A stretch of 64,000 nucleotides of DNA from Xenorhabdus griffiniae (GCF_037265215.1 NZ_CP147737.1:1453501-1517500), one strand, 5' to 3'; positions 48,634-59,505 are shown, numbered from the stretch's first letter. Numbers and translations are program-made. The notes: generated by a model from the letters alone, not told the origin.

Positions 48634-49995
48634 ATGTTTGATAATTTAACTGACAGACTATCGCGCACATTGCGCAATATCAGCGGTCGTGGACGACTGA
48701 CTGAAGATAATATTAAAGATACGCTGCGCGAAGTTCGTATGGCTTTGCTCGAAGCGGATGTTGCATTACCTGTTGTGCGTGATTTTATTGCACGAGTCAA
48801 AGAAAGCGCTGTGGGGCATGAGGTTAACAAAAGTCTGACACCAGGTCAGGAATTCGTCAAAATCGTTCAAAATGAATTGGTTAAGGCGATGGGAGAGGTT
48901 AACAGTGAACTGAACCTCTCTACACAACCTCCCGCGGTGGTTCTTATGGCTGGTTTGCAAGGTGCAGGTAAAACGACCAGCGTGGCTAAACTAGGTAAGT
49001 TGCTGAAAGAGAAAAACAAGAAAAAAGTCTTGGTTGTTTCTGCTGACGTATACCGACCCGCGGCGATCAAACAGCTTGAAACTTTGTCTGAAACAGTTGG
49101 CGTTGACTTTTTCCCTTCTGATCCACAGGAAAAGCCTGTTGATATTGTCAATAAAGCGCTCCAACATGCTAAGTTGAAATTCTATGATGTACTGTTAGTC
49201 GATACAGCAGGTCGTCTGCATGTTGATGAAGCTATGATGGATGAAATCAAAGCGGTTCATGCAGCTATCAATCCTGTTGAAACCCTGTTTGTTGTTGATG
49301 CAATGACAGGTCAAGATGCGGCAAATACAGCAAAAGCATTCAATGAAGCATTGCCCTTAACTGGGGTTGTTTTGACAAAAGTCGATGGTGATGCACGTGG
49401 CGGTGCTGCGCTTTCCATCCGCCATATTACGGGTAAGCCCATCAAATTTCTCGGTGTTGGTGAAAAAACGGATGCATTAGAACCTTTCCATCCTGATCGC
49501 ATTGCATCTCGTATTTTAGGCATGGGAGATGTGCTTTCACTGATTGAAGAACTTGAAAGCAAAGTTGACCGTACCCAAGCGGAAAAATTGGCGTCCAAAC
49601 TGAAAAAAGGTGACGGTTTTGATTTAAGCGATTTTCTAGAACAGCTTAAACAAATGCGTAATATGGGCGGAATGGCTAGCATGTTGAGCAAAATTCCGGG
49701 AATGTCGCAGATCCCTGATGCGGTCAAATCTCAAATGGATGACAAAATTCTGGTCAAAATGGAAGCTATCATTAATTCCATGACGCGTAAAGAGCGTGAA
49801 AAACCAGAAATCATCAAAGGTTCCCGTAAGCGTCGTATTGCGATGGGATCGGGCACACAAGTGCAGGATGTCAACCGTTTATTGAAACAGTTTGATGAAA
49901 TGCAGCGTATGATGAAAAAGATGAAGAAAGGTGGGTTGGCAAAAATGATGCGAGGCATGAAAGGTATGCTGCCACCAGGATTTATGGGGCGATAA
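48634..49995 (+). CDS. ffh: Signal recognition particle protein Ffh
   Basis: A GTPase that, with 4.5S RNA, targets inner-membrane proteins to FtsY and the translocon. It has 453 residues: N domain (1-85), G domain with P-loop [10 protein letters not shown] near residue 107, DTAGR and [10 protein letters not shown], and a methionine-rich M domain (about 300-453) with [20 protein letters not shown] and the SRP-RNA-binding segment [11 protein letters not shown]. Located upstream of rpsP-rimM-trmD-rplS as in E. coli. Confidence 0.98.
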   Translation: MFDNLTDRLSRTLRNISGRGRLTEDNIKDTLREVRMALLEADVALPVVRDFIARVKESAVGHEVNKSLTPGQEFVKIVQNELVKAMGEVNSELNLSTQPPAVVLMAGLQGAGKTTSVAKLGKLLKEKNKKKVLVVSADVYRPAAIKQLETLSETVGVDFFPSDPQEKPVDIVNKALQHAKLKFYDVLLVDTAGRLHVDEAMMDEIKAVHAAINPVETLFVVDAMTGQDAANTAKAFNEALPLTGVVLTKVDGDARGGAALSIRHITGKPIKFLGVGEKTDALEPFHPDRIASRILGMGDVLSLIEELESKVDRTQAEKLASKLKKGDGFDLSDFLEQLKQMRNMGGMASMLSKIPGMSQIPDAVKSQMDDKILVKMEAIINSMTRKEREKPEIIKGSRKRRIAMGSGTQVQDVNRLLKQFDEMQRMMKKMKKGGLAKMMRGMKGMLPPGFMGR

Positions 49996-50081
49996 TCAAT
50001 AAAGTTGCGAAAGAAAATGTTCTTTGGATTGCTTTTTGCGCCAAAGTGAGTAAAATTTTCGGGCTTTTAAATGGACAGCCG

Positions 50082-50103
50082 GACGCCATTCCTCGATGGC
50101 GTC
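50082..50103 (+). terminator. Hairpin between ffh and rpsP
   Basis: Arms GACGCCAT/ATGGCGTC with a 6-base loop, followed by TGGTTGTTTTG. It is either an ffh terminator or an attenuator in the leader of the ribosomal operon. Confidence 0.6.
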
Positions 50104-50132
50104 TGGTTGTTTTGCTAACTAATGAGGATGTT

Positions 50133-50381
50133 ATGGTAACAATTCGTTTAGCTCGTGGCGGCGCAAAAAAGCGTCCGTTTTATCAAGTAGTCGTGACCGA
50201 TAGCCGCAATGCGCGTGATGGTCGTTTTATTGAGCGTGTTGGTTTCTTCAACCCAATCGCTTCAGGAAAAGCAGAAACTCTGCGTTTAGATCTGGACCGT
50301 ATCGAACATTGGATTGGTCTGGGTGCATCTGTGTCTGATCGTGTTGCTACACTGATCAAAGACGCTAAGAAAGCAGCTTAA
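50133..50381 (+). CDS. rpsP: Ribosomal protein bS16
   Basis: A component of the 30S subunit. The ATG at 50133 gives 82 residues, the E. coli length, beginning [20 protein letters not shown], with GAGG 5 bases before it. The frame is open upstream to 50046, but that part is the leader with the hairpin. First gene of rpsP-rimM-trmD-rplS. Confidence 0.97.
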   Translation: MVTIRLARGGAKKRPFYQVVVTDSRNARDGRFIERVGFFNPIASGKAETLRLDLDRIEHWIGLGASVSDRVATLIKDAKKAA

Positions 50382-50399
50382 TCTGTCGCGGTGGTAACA

Positions 50400-50948
50400 A
50401 TGAGCAAACAATCTGGCCTGAAGCACCCTGTTGAGCCAATTGTATTGGGGAAATTAGGATCTGCATATGGCATTCGTGGTTGGCTCAGAGTTTTTTCTTC
50501 CACCGAACACGCCGAAGACATTTTTGAATATCAACCGTGGTTTATTCAACGCTTAGGCCAGTGGCAACATATTGAACTGGAAGCCTGGAAATACCATAAC
50601 CAAGATATTATTGTCAAAATTAAAGGTATTGACGATCGGGATGCGGCGAATTTACTCACTAACTGTCAAGTTGTGGTGGATTGTAGCCAATTACCAGAAC
50701 TGGAAGCGGGTGATTATTACTGGAAAGACCTTATTGGTTGCCAAGTAATAAATACCGCCGGTTATAACCTTGGGACCATTCATGACATGATGGAAACGGG
50801 TTCTAATGATGTGATGGTAATCAAAGCAAACCTGAAAGATGCATTCGGTATCAAGGAGCGGTTGATTCCGTTTCTTGATGGGCAGGTTATCAAGAAAGTC
50901 GATCTCGCTACCAAAACCATTGAGGTAGATTGGGATCCTGGTTTTTAA
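50400..50948 (+). CDS. rimM: Ribosome maturation factor RimM
   Basis: Binds the 30S head through uS19 and helps late 16S rRNA maturation. It has 182 residues, the E. coli length: an N-terminal RimM domain ([20 protein letters not shown]) and a PRC-barrel C-terminal domain ([36 protein letters not shown]). A GTG at 50391 is in frame, but the ATG at 50400 gives the family start MSKQ and has GGTGG 5-6 bases upstream. It lies 18 bp after rpsP. Confidence 0.97.
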   Translation: MSKQSGLKHPVEPIVLGKLGSAYGIRGWLRVFSSTEHAEDIFEYQPWFIQRLGQWQHIELEAWKYHNQDIIVKIKGIDDRDAANLLTNCQVVVDCSQLPELEAGDYYWKDLIGCQVINTAGYNLGTIHDMMETGSNDVMVIKANLKDAFGIKERLIPFLDGQVIKKVDLATKTIEVDWDPGF

Positions 50949-50985
50949 TCTCCGGTAAAAACGGTTTAAGTGAGTGGGACGCAGT

Positions 50986-51738
50986 ATGTGGATTGGGGTT
51001 ATTAGCCTGTTTCCTGAAATGTTCCGCGCAATAACCGATTACGGGGTAACTGGTCGGGCAGTAAAAAATGGCCTGTTGAGTATCGAATGCTGGAATCCCA
51101 GGGATTTTACCTACGACCGGCATCGTACTGTTGATGATCGCCCTTATGGCGGTGGTCCAGGCATGCTGATGATGGTGCAACCATTACGGGAAGCCATTCA
51201 TGCAGCTAAAGCTTCGGCAGGTGATGGTGCAAAGGTGATTTATCTTTCACCTCAGGGACGCAAACTCGATCAACAGGGAGTTTGTGAACTGGCAGCAAAT
51301 GAGAAATTAATTCTGGTTTGCGGACGTTATGAAGGTATTGATGAGCGTATCATCCAAACCGAAATTGACGAAGAATGGTCTATCGGTGATTACGTTCTTA
51401 GCGGGGGAGAGCTTCCTGCAATGACGATGATTGACTCGATATCACGGTTTATTCCGGGAGTATTGGGGCGTCAAGCATCGGCAGAAGAAGACTCATTCGC
51501 TGATGGATTGTTGGATTGCCCACATTATACTCGCCCTGAAGTGTTAGATAGTATGGAAGTTCCCTCAGTTTTGCTGTCGGGAAACCATGCAGAAATTAAT
51601 CGCTGGCGAATGAAACAGTCGCTTGGCCGAACCTGGTTAAGAAGGCCCGAACTTCTAGAAAACCTAGCTCTGACTGACGAGCAAAGGATGTTGCTATCTG
51701 AGTTCCAACGGGAATATCGAGATCAGGCAACGAATTAA
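50986..51738 (+). CDS. trmD: tRNA (guanine-N1)-methyltransferase TrmD
   Basis: Methylates G37 next to the anticodon using S-adenosylmethionine. It has 250 residues of the SPOUT fold: [20 protein letters not shown] at the N-terminus, [13 protein letters not shown], the knotted cofactor site [12 protein letters not shown] and [19 protein letters not shown] at 50974 is in frame, but the ATG at 50986 matches the family start. Third gene of the rpsP operon. Confidence 0.97.
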   Translation: MWIGVISLFPEMFRAITDYGVTGRAVKNGLLSIECWNPRDFTYDRHRTVDDRPYGGGPGMLMMVQPLREAIHAAKASAGDGAKVIYLSPQGRKLDQQGVCELAANEKLILVCGRYEGIDERIIQTEIDEEWSIGDYVLSGGELPAMTMIDSISRFIPGVLGRQASAEEDSFADGLLDCPHYTRPEVLDSMEVPSVLLSGNHAEINRWRMKQSLGRTWLRRPELLENLALTDEQRMLLSEFQREYRDQATN

Positions 51739-51788
51739 TCCAGACATATCCCGTTGAAGGGATGTCTTTGATATATCAGTTTACCTAG

Positions 51789-52157
<369 letters not shown>

Positions 52158-52184
52158 TACGCTTTCGCTACATCCGAAAGTTTT

Positions 52185-52211
52185 AAGGCCAGCGCACATG
52201 CTGGCCTTTTT
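52185..52211 (+). terminator. Terminator of the rpsP-rplS operon
   Basis: Nine-base arms AAGGCCAGC/GCTGGCCTT with a 6-base loop, followed by a run of T. Confidence 0.93.
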
Positions 52212-52268
52212 ACATTCTAAATCAGACAACTGATTTTTTCAGTGGTAAGTCAGATAAGGGGGAGTAAG

Positions 52269-53612
52269 CTACATAAACGCACTGGCTAAAATATATCCTA
52301 CTGTACAGGCGCTACTGACGCCAATCAATCCTGGTAACAGAAAACTGTGGTTAATAATGAATTTCCCGATTTTTGTTGTACCTGAACGATCAAAACCAAT
52401 GCAAGCCAAATCGCTTGGATAAGTAGGTAAAACAAAATAGCCATAGGCAGCAGGGAAGAAAGCGATAAGAAGCTTAGGATCAACGCCAAGTTGTAATCCC
52501 ATTGGCGCAATAGCTGTTAAGGCGGCAGCTTGGCTGTTAACCAGTTTTGATACCAAAAACAGTACAAGGGCATAAGTCCACGGTTGTGCCTGAACCACAT
52601 CTTCCAGGACGAGTTTTAATTCACCTAAATGTGAGTGGAAGAAGGTGTCACTCATCCATGCCACACCAAAGACAGAAAAAATCGCAACCATACCTGCTTT
52701 GAACACGGCACTGTTGGCGATTTCACTGGTTTTGACTTTACAGGCCATCAATATAATGGAGCCTGCAATTAACATCATCATCTGGATCACCAGATTCATA
52801 GAAAGGGGTTTTAGTGTACCTTTTACTTCAAAAGCAGGGCGTAAGTCGGTGAATGCACCAAATAAGACTACGACAGCAATTGCGGAAAAGAAAATCCAGG
52901 TTGCCCAATAAGCTTGCTTAGGAAAGACTTGATCTAATAGCGTGTCAGAACCACCATAAATAAACTCACGCTGCTTTGGATCTTTGATTTTCGCCTGGAA
53001 TTCTTCGTCCTGATCAAGATCTTTTCCTCGACGTAAGCTCCATAATGCAGCAAGTATTACTCCAGTGAGTGATGCTGGTATTGAAACAGCCAAAATGTCC
53101 AAGATCCCATATGCTTGCCCAATACCATGGCTGGCAGCAATAATTGACACCAAAGAAACAACGGCGACAGATACAGGAGAAGCGGTAATTGCCATTTGGG
53201 AAGCGACAGAAGCAACAGCCATTGGCCGTTCAGGGCGAATACCTTTTTTCAATGCAATATCGCCAATGATTGGAAACATGGTATAAACCACATGACCAGT
53301 ACCGCAAAGAAAAGTGAGCATCCAAGTGGTCAGTGGTGCCAAAATGGTGATGTGTTGTGGATGACGGCGCAGTAAGCGTTCTGCAAATTGCATCATAACA
53401 TTTAGCCCACCTGCTGTTTGTAAAACGGAAGCACAACCGATTACAGCAAGAATAGTCAGCATTACATCAACAGGGGGGTTACCTGGTTCCAAGCCAAAGA
53501 CAAATGTCAGTATAAAGAGCCCAATACCACTGATCAGTCCCAATCCCATTCCCGCATAACGCGTACCTATCAATAAGCATATGATTATTATGGTAAATTG
53601 CAGCGTTATCAT
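52269..53612 (-). CDS. dcuB: Anaerobic C4-dicarboxylate transporter, DcuB type
   Basis: Fumarate/succinate antiporter of the Dcu family, used in anaerobic fumarate respiration. The ATG at 53612 gives 447 residues with AAGGA seven bases before it; a frame extension to 53627 adds five residues. About ten or more hydrophobic segments are seen. GTGHVVYTMFPII, GIRPERPMAVASV, VNSQAAALTAIAP and LPTYPSDLACIGFDRSGTT match DcuB better than DcuA. It is oriented against rplS and stands alone, an insertion relative to the E. coli order. Confidence 0.92.
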   Translation of the reverse strand: MITLQFTIIIICLLIGTRYAGMGLGLISGIGLFILTFVFGLEPGNPPVDVMLTILAVIGCASVLQTAGGLNVMMQFAERLLRRHPQHITILAPLTTWMLTFLCGTGHVVYTMFPIIGDIALKKGIRPERPMAVASVASQMAITASPVSVAVVSLVSIIAASHGIGQAYGILDILAVSIPASLTGVILAALWSLRRGKDLDQDEEFQAKIKDPKQREFIYGGSDTLLDQVFPKQAYWATWIFFSAIAVVVLFGAFTDLRPAFEVKGTLKPLSMNLVIQMMMLIAGSIILMACKVKTSEIANSAVFKAGMVAIFSVFGVAWMSDTFFHSHLGELKLVLEDVVQAQPWTYALVLFLVSKLVNSQAAALTAIAPMGLQLGVDPKLLIAFFPAAYGYFVLPTYPSDLACIGFDRSGTTKIGKFIINHSFLLPGLIGVSSACTVGYILASAFM

Positions 53613-53728
53613 ATCTGTCCTTAACAAGTGTTTGAAAAATAAATAAAAGTTGGTAATACAGACTCTTGCATCTGCATAACTTATAACTTCATTTACAAGC
53701 TGTTAGTCGTAACTTCAGATCTATTGGA

Positions 53729-53833
53729 TATACGCATCAAACTTCAAATTGCAATTTACAACACGATATGAAGCCTGATTTCTCCCCGCAAAGCGGGGAG
53801 AAATCACACACATCTTGAAGTTAGATTGGTATA
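53729..53833. repeat. Palindromic intergenic repeat, copy 4 (most complete)
   Basis: 105 bp. It starts TATACGCATCAAACTTCAA and ends TTGAAGTTAGATTGGTATA (imperfect terminal inverted repeats), with the core hairpin CTCCCCGCAAAGCGGGGAG in the right half. Terminal dinucleotides are TA. Confidence 0.88.
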
Positions 53834-54134
53834 TAACTATTGTTTATAAATATTGTTTTATAGTTTCAAGTAAACATTAAAAACACATATTAATATTATT
53901 AGAATATTTATATAAAAATGAGATTGAGATCTTGTTTTTAGTGTTTGATTTATAAAAATATTTATTTTTGTAATAAACTGGATGTAATCGGTTAATAAAT
54001 TATTTCTATTTTGATGTGATTGTGATGCGTTGTTTACAATGAATTAACTTTAATAATTGTTTATATATTTTGATATGAAAATAAAATTCAACAGCTTGTT
54101 AGCATGTTCATGTACCAATGGTCTTCGTATTTTT

Positions 54135-54172
54135 TGTAAATTAATGTTTACGTTGTAAGGAAAATATTTACG
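54135..54172 (+). promoter_or_regulatory. TyrR boxes of aroF
   Basis: Box 1, TGTAAATTAATGTTTACG (54135-54152), fits TGTAAA-N6-TTTACA with one mismatch. A second, imperfect box with one extra spacer base follows at 54154-54172 (TGTAAG...TTTACG). In E. coli TyrR with tyrosine represses aroF-tyrA through such boxes. Confidence 0.75.
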
Positions 54173-54255
54173 TTTTTGGATTGTAATCTTTACGGCTCAT
54201 GGTATGTTATCCAGCAGACACTTAGACAAACACTAAACAGACAAGGCAGGTAGAA

Positions 54256-55350
54256 ATGATCATGCAAAAAGACACTCTGAATAACGTTCATATCCTTGAT
54301 GAGCAAGTCCTCATCACACCAAAGGAGTTGAAACTGAAATATCCGCTAAATAGCCATGATCGATATGCCATCACAAACGCGCGTAATACTATCGCTGACA
54401 TAATTCAGCATCGCGATCCTCGGTTATTAGTGGTATGTGGTCCATGTTCAATTCATGATGTGGATGCAGCCTTGGACTATGCCCGTCGTTTGAAAGTGCT
54501 TTCTGCTGAATTGAGTGATTGTCTGTATATTGTTATGCGTGTCTATTTTGAAAAGCCTCGTACAACTGTTGGTTGGAAAGGGCTAATTAGTGATCCCTAT
54601 ATGGATGGTTCATTTGATATGGATGCGGGGCTGCATATTGCCCGCCGTTTGTTGTTGAACCTGGTAGAAATGGGATTGCCATTGGCTAATGAGGCTCTTG
54701 ATCCCAATAATCCCCAATATTTAGGGGATCTATTTAGCTGGTCAGCAATTGGTGCCAGAACAACAGAATCTCAAACTCATCGTGAAATGGCATCTGGATT
54801 GTCTGTCCCCGCCGGATTTAAAAATGGCACAGATGGTAGTTTGAATACGGCAATTAATGCCATGAAAGCAGCAGCAATGCCTCATCGCTTTATGGGGATA
54901 AATCAATCAGGTCAAGTTTGTTTGCTACAAACTCAGGGTAATCCGAATGGACATGTGATATTGCGTGGTGGCGCAGCGCCGAATTACAGTGCAGAACACG
55001 TTGCTGATTGTGAACGCCAGATGATTAAAGCAGGGTTAATACCATCGCTGATGATAGATTGTAGTCACGGTAATTCCAGTAAAGATTTTCGTCGCCAGAG
55101 TATTGTTGTGGATTCTGTTGCTGAACAGATTATGTTTGGAAATCAATCCATCACAGGGATTATGTTGGAAAGCCATATTAATGAGGGAAATCAATCCTCC
55201 GAACAACCTCGTTCTGAGATGAAATATGGTGTTTCGGTGACAGACGCCTGCATTAGCTGGCAGACTACGGAGCAAATATTGAAAAAACTGCACCAACAAA
55301 TCGCTCCACATTTGGTTAATCGAAACATAATTATGGAAAAAGCAGGATAA
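54256..55350 (+). CDS. aroF: Tyrosine-sensitive DAHP synthase
   Basis: Condenses phosphoenolpyruvate and erythrose 4-phosphate to DAHP, the entry to aromatic synthesis. It is of the class I type with [31 protein letters not shown] and [10 protein letters not shown]. The ATG at 54256 has AGG 5 bases before it and gives 364 residues. The ATG at 54262 gives the E. coli-like start [10 protein letters not shown], including the Asn8 involved in tyrosine inhibition, but sits farther from the ribosome site. Followed after 5 bp by tyrA. Confidence 0.95.
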   Translation: MIMQKDTLNNVHILDEQVLITPKELKLKYPLNSHDRYAITNARNTIADIIQHRDPRLLVVCGPCSIHDVDAALDYARRLKVLSAELSDCLYIVMRVYFEKPRTTVGWKGLISDPYMDGSFDMDAGLHIARRLLLNLVEMGLPLANEALDPNNPQYLGDLFSWSAIGARTTESQTHREMASGLSVPAGFKNGTDGSLNTAINAMKAAAMPHRFMGINQSGQVCLLQTQGNPNGHVILRGGAAPNYSAEHVADCERQMIKAGLIPSLMIDCSHGNSSKDFRRQSIVVDSVAEQIMFGNQSITGIMLESHINEGNQSSEQPRSEMKYGVSVTDACISWQTTEQILKKLHQQIAPHLVNRNIIMEKAG

Positions 55351-55355
55351 TCAAT

Positions 55356-56477
55356 ATGGCGACAGAATTGTCACAGTTGAGAGCTCAAATTGATGAGGCA
55401 GATAAAACCTTATTATCGTTGCTAGCAAAAAGAATGAATTTAGTGACGCAAGTGGGGGAAGTTAAAAGTCAACTCGGTTTACCGATTTATGATCCTGACA
55501 GGGAAGCTGCTATGTTGGCTTCCCGCCGTCAGGAGGCGGAAAATATGGGAATTCCTCCTGATTTGATTGAAGATATCTTGCGCCGAATTATGCGAGAATC
55601 TTATGTCAGTGAAAATAACAAAGGCTTTAAAAAACTCAGCACTCATTTGGGACCTGTAGTCATTGTAGGTGGTTCAGGCAAAATGGGGCGACTATTCAGC
55701 CAATTGTTGACGCTGTCTGGCTATGAAGTCAGGGTGCTCGAAGCTGACGATTGGGATAATGCCGAACATATATTAGCCGGAGCAGGGATGGTGATCGTTA
55801 GTGTTCCCATTCACTTGACAGAGAAGATTATCCGTCGATTACCTCCTTTGCCAGAACAATGCATTTTAGTTGACTTAGCTTCAATCAAGCAAAAACCGCT
55901 AAATGCGATGCTTGAAGTACATAAAGGACCGGTTTTAGGGTTGCATCCGATGTTTGGGCCAGATGTAGGTAGCTTTGCTAAACAAGTAGTTGTGTATTGC
56001 GATGGACGTTATCCAGAGTCGTATCAATGGTTTTTGGAACAAATATCAGTATGGGGAGCGAGGTTGCATCAAATTACTGCGGAGAAGCATGATAAAAATA
56101 TGAGTTTCGTTCAGGCGTTACGTCATTTCACTACCTTCTCTTACGGACGGCATCTTGCAAAGGAAAATATCGACTTACAACAATTGCTTTCATTATCTTC
56201 ACCGATATATCGATTGGAGCTAGCGATGGTAGGTCGATTATTTGCACAAGATGCCCAACTGTATGCTGATATTATTATGTCTAGTCCTGAAAATATTGCA
56301 CTAATACGTCGGTATTACCAAAGTTTCGGGCAGGTGCTGGAAATCTTGGAACACCAAGATAAGTCAGCCTTTATTGAGAATTTTAACCAAGTGAGTAGTT
56401 GGTTTGGTGATGAAGCCGCTCGATTTATGAAGGAAAGCCGAGTGCTTTTGCAGCAGGCTAGTGACAACCGAGTATAG
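55356..56477 (+). CDS. tyrA: Chorismate mutase / prephenate dehydrogenase
   Basis: A bifunctional enzyme of tyrosine synthesis with 373 residues, as in E. coli. Chorismate mutase domain at about 1-90 ([31 protein letters not shown]), then an NAD-dependent dehydrogenase (about 98-373) with [20 protein letters not shown] and [11 protein letters not shown]. It is co-transcribed with aroF, so it shares TyrR control. Confidence 0.97.
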   Translation: MATELSQLRAQIDEADKTLLSLLAKRMNLVTQVGEVKSQLGLPIYDPDREAAMLASRRQEAENMGIPPDLIEDILRRIMRESYVSENNKGFKKLSTHLGPVVIVGGSGKMGRLFSQLLTLSGYEVRVLEADDWDNAEHILAGAGMVIVSVPIHLTEKIIRRLPPLPEQCILVDLASIKQKPLNAMLEVHKGPVLGLHPMFGPDVGSFAKQVVVYCDGRYPESYQWFLEQISVWGARLHQITAEKHDKNMSFVQALRHFTTFSYGRHLAKENIDLQQLLSLSSPIYRLELAMVGRLFAQDAQLYADIIMSSPENIALIRRYYQSFGQVLEILEHQDKSAFIENFNQVSSWFGDEAARFMKESRVLLQQASDNRV

Positions 56478-56487
56478 GTCTTATTTT

Positions 56488-56513
56488 AAAACCGGATAGA
56501 AACATCCGGTTTT
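56488..56513. terminator. Bidirectional terminator between tyrA and pheA
   Basis: Nine-base arms AAAACCGGA/TCCGGTTTT with an 8-base loop between convergent genes. T-rich sequence on both strands. Confidence 0.9.
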
Positions 56514-56524
56514 GTCTTTTTACC

Positions 56525-57679
56525 TTAAGCTGGATCAATAGGAATAATATTTTCTGATGGGTAAGATCCTAACACTTTCAGAAAACGCGTAATTTCCGTC
56601 AATTCTTTCAATGCTTGTTGCATTTTCATAGAACGCAGATTGACTTGTACATCAATATAAAACATCTCTTCCCACGGTTTGCCATTTATTGGGCGAGACT
56701 CTAATTTACTCATGGGGATATCATGTTTCTTTAGGATAATGAGAGCATCAACCAGTGCTCCTGCTTGCTGCCCGGTTGACATAATAAACGTAGTTTTGGC
56801 TGGAACTTGCTCGGATACGTCAATAGATTTACGGGAAACAACAATAAAGCGAGTGCTATTCTCTTGCTGATTTGCCAGGTTGTTTTCTAACACATGTAAT
56901 CCATAAAGAGTGCCGCCAGCCTCACTGCCTAATGCCGCTATTTCTGGCGAGTTGAGTTCAGCCACTTTTTGCATAGCAGCAGCAGTGCTTTCACAGTAGA
57001 CAATATTCCAGTCAGGATATTTATTGAGATATTGGCTGCATTGTTGAAACGGTTGGGAATGGCTATAAACGGTTTTTATCCTTGAGATATCAGTTTGCCC
57101 AGCAATCAACAGACAGTGGTTGATTGGCAAAGTTATCTCTCCAACAAGGGATAGAGGGGTATGTTGCAATAAATCATAAACCTCATTAATTGCCCCTGAA
57201 CTGGTATTTTCCAGTGGCAGGATGCCATAATCAGCTTGACCAATCTCAACCAGTGAGAAAATATCTGAGAATTTGTGGCAACTGCACTCAACCAACTGAT
57301 TAAAGTGACGAGCAGCAAATTGTCGAGCGGCAATATGAGAATATGAGCCTTTTGGCCCTAAAAAAGTAATACGGGCAGAATCGTAAGGTGTCTGATTCAG
57401 ATATTGTTGTAATAAAGCCTGTTGGGTAAGAACAGAATCCTCAATGATCATCTGGAATAATCGTGTAATGTAAAATCCATCTAATCCACGTGATTTTCCT
57501 TTATCAATCAATACATTCAATAACTGTCGTTCACGGTTTTTATCTCGGATAGGGCGATGATCGAGCAGTTTTGTCTGGGCGATGTCACTGGCTAATTGTC
57601 GGCGTTTAGCAAGTAGATCCAGCAGTTCTGCATCAATATGACTAATTTCTTCTCGTAAACTCACTAAGTCTCGTTCCAT
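56525..57679 (-). CDS. pheA: Chorismate mutase / prephenate dehydratase
   Basis: A bifunctional enzyme of phenylalanine synthesis with 384 residues: chorismate mutase at about 1-95 ([20 protein letters not shown]), prephenate dehydratase at about 105-285 ([36 protein letters not shown]) and a C-terminal ACT domain. The ACT domain carries QAGALVDAL and [16 protein letters not shown], the phenylalanine-binding motifs for feedback inhibition. Transcription is controlled by a leader peptide and attenuator directly upstream. Confidence 0.97.
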   Translation of the reverse strand: MERDLVSLREEISHIDAELLDLLAKRRQLASDIAQTKLLDHRPIRDKNRERQLLNVLIDKGKSRGLDGFYITRLFQMIIEDSVLTQQALLQQYLNQTPYDSARITFLGPKGSYSHIAARQFAARHFNQLVECSCHKFSDIFSLVEIGQADYGILPLENTSSGAINEVYDLLQHTPLSLVGEITLPINHCLLIAGQTDISRIKTVYSHSQPFQQCSQYLNKYPDWNIVYCESTAAAMQKVAELNSPEIAALGSEAGGTLYGLHVLENNLANQQENSTRFIVVSRKSIDVSEQVPAKTTFIMSTGQQAGALVDALIILKKHDIPMSKLESRPINGKPWEEMFYIDVQVNLRSMKMQQALKELTEITRFLKVLGSYPSENIIPIDPA

Positions 57680-57748
57680 AGTATGTTCCTGATATTCTTA
57701 TTATGAGTGTAGTCTGTGTATCGTAAATATGTTTGGGATCAGTAAAAC

Positions 57749-57776
57749 AAAAAAACCTCCCTGACGATGGGAGGCT
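57749..57776 (-). terminator. pheA attenuator terminator
   Basis: On the minus strand, GCCTCCC-ATCGTCA-GGGAGGT followed by seven T. It lies between the pheL stop and pheA, as expected for an attenuator. Confidence 0.88.
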
Positions 57777-57810
57777 TTTATTCGTCTTCTTAAATTTTCT
57801 TTGAAACGAA

Positions 57811-57870
57811 TCAACCTCCTGATGTGAAGGTGAAAAAAAAGAAAAATAACAAAGACGGTTTGATAATCAT
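57811..57870 (-). CDS. pheL: pheA leader peptide PheL
   Basis: A 19-codon leader: MIIKPSLLFFFFFTFTSGG. Six of its residues are phenylalanine, five in a row. AACAGGCCAA supplies a Shine-Dalgarno sequence 5 bases before the ATG. E. coli PheL is [15 protein letters not shown]. Ribosome stalling at the Phe codons when Phe-tRNA is scarce should prevent the downstream terminator from forming, raising pheA expression. Confidence 0.9.
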   Translation of the reverse strand: MIIKPSLLFFFFFTFTSGG

Positions 57871-57913
57871 TTGGCCTGTTAGCCTGCTACTTTATAGTTT
57901 CAATAATGTAGTT

Positions 57914-57942
57914 TAATTAACCTATTTAGCATGGAGTGTCAA
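57914..57942 (-). promoter_or_regulatory. Candidate pheLA promoter
   Basis: On the minus strand, a perfect -35 TTGACA (57937-57942), a 17-base spacer and a weak -10 TAATTA (57914-57919), about 45 bp upstream of pheL. Confidence 0.6.
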
Positions 57943-57954
57943 CAGGCAGTAAAA

Positions 57955-57975
57955 AACGCGCTCATTGAGCGCGTT
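57955..57975 (-). terminator. Terminator of raiA
   Basis: Nine-base arms AACGCGCTC/GAGCGCGTT with a 3-base loop, followed on the minus strand by TTTTACTG. It is 20 bp after the raiA stop. Confidence 0.88.
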
Positions 57976-57995
57976 AGAGAAAGGATCAGGGAGGA

Positions 57996-58328
57996 TTATA
58001 CTTCTAAGTTGAGATTGGACTCTTTAACACTATTGTCTGTACGGCGAGCTTCTGCTTTATGCTGTACTTTATTGAGTTGACGCTCTAATTTTGTCAGCAG
58101 ATCATTGATTGCAGCATACATATCTTCATGTTTAGCGCTGGCTACTAACGTACCATTCGGTGTACCGATTGTGGCATCAACCAAAAACCCTTGCGGTTCT
58201 TTTGATAGTACAATATGTGGATTGATTAGATTAACTTGCCATTTGCTCAACTTATTTAGACGGTCTTCTACATGGCTACGAATTGCGGGGGTAATTTCCA
58301 TTTGTTTGCTGGTAATGTTCACTAACAT
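57996..58328 (-). CDS. raiA: Ribosome-associated inhibitor RaiA (YfiA)
   Basis: A cold- and stationary-phase ribosome-binding protein that blocks the A and P sites and counters dimerisation. It has 110 residues. [35 protein letters not shown] and [22 protein letters not shown] are conserved. The C-terminal tail ([16 protein letters not shown]) is of the longer RaiA type rather than short HPF, and the position between pheA and bamD agrees. Confidence 0.95.
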   Translation of the reverse strand: MLVNITSKQMEITPAIRSHVEDRLNKLSKWQVNLINPHIVLSKEPQGFLVDATIGTPNGTLVASAKHEDMYAAINDLLTKLERQLNKVQHKAEARRTDNSVKESNLNLEV

Positions 58329-58773
58329 ATAGTTACCTCTTTAAGATGTTGCTCCGTCTCTGATGTGCTCAGCATAGCGCCATTTTGCATAAAAAGAATG
58401 ATCTAAATCACTTTTATTGAGTGATTTTGGCAGTAATTAACAGAATTGTGATAGCCAAGGAAGATATGAAGAATATTTGTTGCGAAGGAAGCAGTTATGC
58501 GTCATTATTAATCAGTTATGGGATTGTTAAATAGCGTTATAATTACAAAAATTGAATTATTTTCAAGGTGAAAATAATCAAGATATAGCCAAATAAAATA
58601 TGACCAAATGTGCTGATGCGTTTGGTTTGTTGGTGAAACAGAACAAAAGGCAAGTCCTACAAAATCACATTCCCAGCCGTGATATTCTTGGTAACTTCAT
58701 TAATTAGATAAAAAAACAGTAGCCATTGAGCTACTGTTTTTGATTACGTATTCAAATTTAATGGGATAAGATT
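58329..58773. other. Gap between raiA and bamD
   Basis: 445 bp. It includes the raiA upstream region, an inverted repeat AAATCACT/AGTGATTT (58405-58427), a possible 22-codon plus-strand frame starting at ATG 58466 with AAGGA before it (weak), and the bamD terminator. No recognisable gene. Confidence 0.6.
58711..58741 (-). terminator. Terminator of bamD
   Basis: Arms AAAAACAGTAG/CTACTGTTTTT around a short loop, with a long U-run on the minus strand. Confidence 0.92.
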
Positions 58774-59505
58774 TTATACAGGGTTAGCAGCGATCAGCTG
58801 TGCCACTTTATCGGCCTCAGCCGTCAATCCTAATTCTTTATAAGCTGACTCCATATAAGGGAGTGCTTTCCGAGTTGCATTAGCATCAGGGTAGTCTCGT
58901 AGCATCTGTTCTACCCGATTGACAACCGCTACGTAAGCACTTCGTTTTGTGTAATATTGAACAACGGCAAGTTCATGTTTGGCTAAACGCTCTTTGAGGA
59001 AAACTAATCGCTTAGTAGCATCAGTCGAATATTGACTGTTTGGGTAATAGCGCACCAGTTGGTTGAGATCACGGAATGCAGCACGGGCATGTTCAGGATC
59101 ACGATTTGATCGATCAATGCCGAAAAGACCTTGTAATAGACTGTCATCCAGCGCTTGCGAAACCAAACCACGCATATAGAGTACATAGTCGATATTAGGA
59201 TGGGTTGGATTCAGGCGCATGAAACGGTCAATGGATGCGAGAGCCAATGGGTATTCCGCTGATTTGTAATAGGCGTAGATTAGATCGAGTTGAACTTGCT
59301 GGGAGTACGGGCCAAAAGGATATCGGTTATCAAGGGATTCCAATTGCTTGATAGCCGCTTTATAGTTACCTTCTTGCAGCTTTTCTTGCCCAATTGAATA
59401 AATTTGAGATGGCGGGATATCAGGAACAGCATCCTTATTGCTGGAGCATCCAGATAGAACCAGGCTCAATGTGGTCGCTGCCACCAGATATTTCATGCGA
59501 ATCAT
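58774..59505 (-). CDS. bamD: Outer-membrane assembly lipoprotein BamD
   Basis: An essential part of the BAM complex that inserts beta-barrel proteins. The start at 59505 gives 243 residues with the signal [17 protein letters not shown] and acylated Cys20. The frame extends to 59622 without homology. Several TPR-like repeats follow ([70 protein letters not shown]). Divergent from rluD. Confidence 0.96.
   Translation of the reverse strand: MIRMKYLVAATTLSLVLSGCSSNKDAVPDIPPSQIYSIGQEKLQEGNYKAAIKQLESLDNRYPFGPYSQQVQLDLIYAYYKSAEYPLALASIDRFMRLNPTHPNIDYVLYMRGLVSQALDDSLLQGLFGIDRSNRDPEHARAAFRDLNQLVRYYPNSQYSTDATKRLVFLKERLAKHELAVVQYYTKRSAYVAVVNRVEQMLRDYPDANATRKALPYMESAYKELGLTAEADKVAQLIAANPV

Larger units (their letters stand above)
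53613..54255. other. AT-rich gap between dcuB and aroF
   Basis: 643 bp without a gene. It holds the full repeat copy at 53729-53833, a very AT-rich region (about 53835-54080) that probably contains the dcuB promoter, and the TyrR boxes and promoter of aroF. I could not identify a clear FNR site by eye. Confidence 0.65.
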
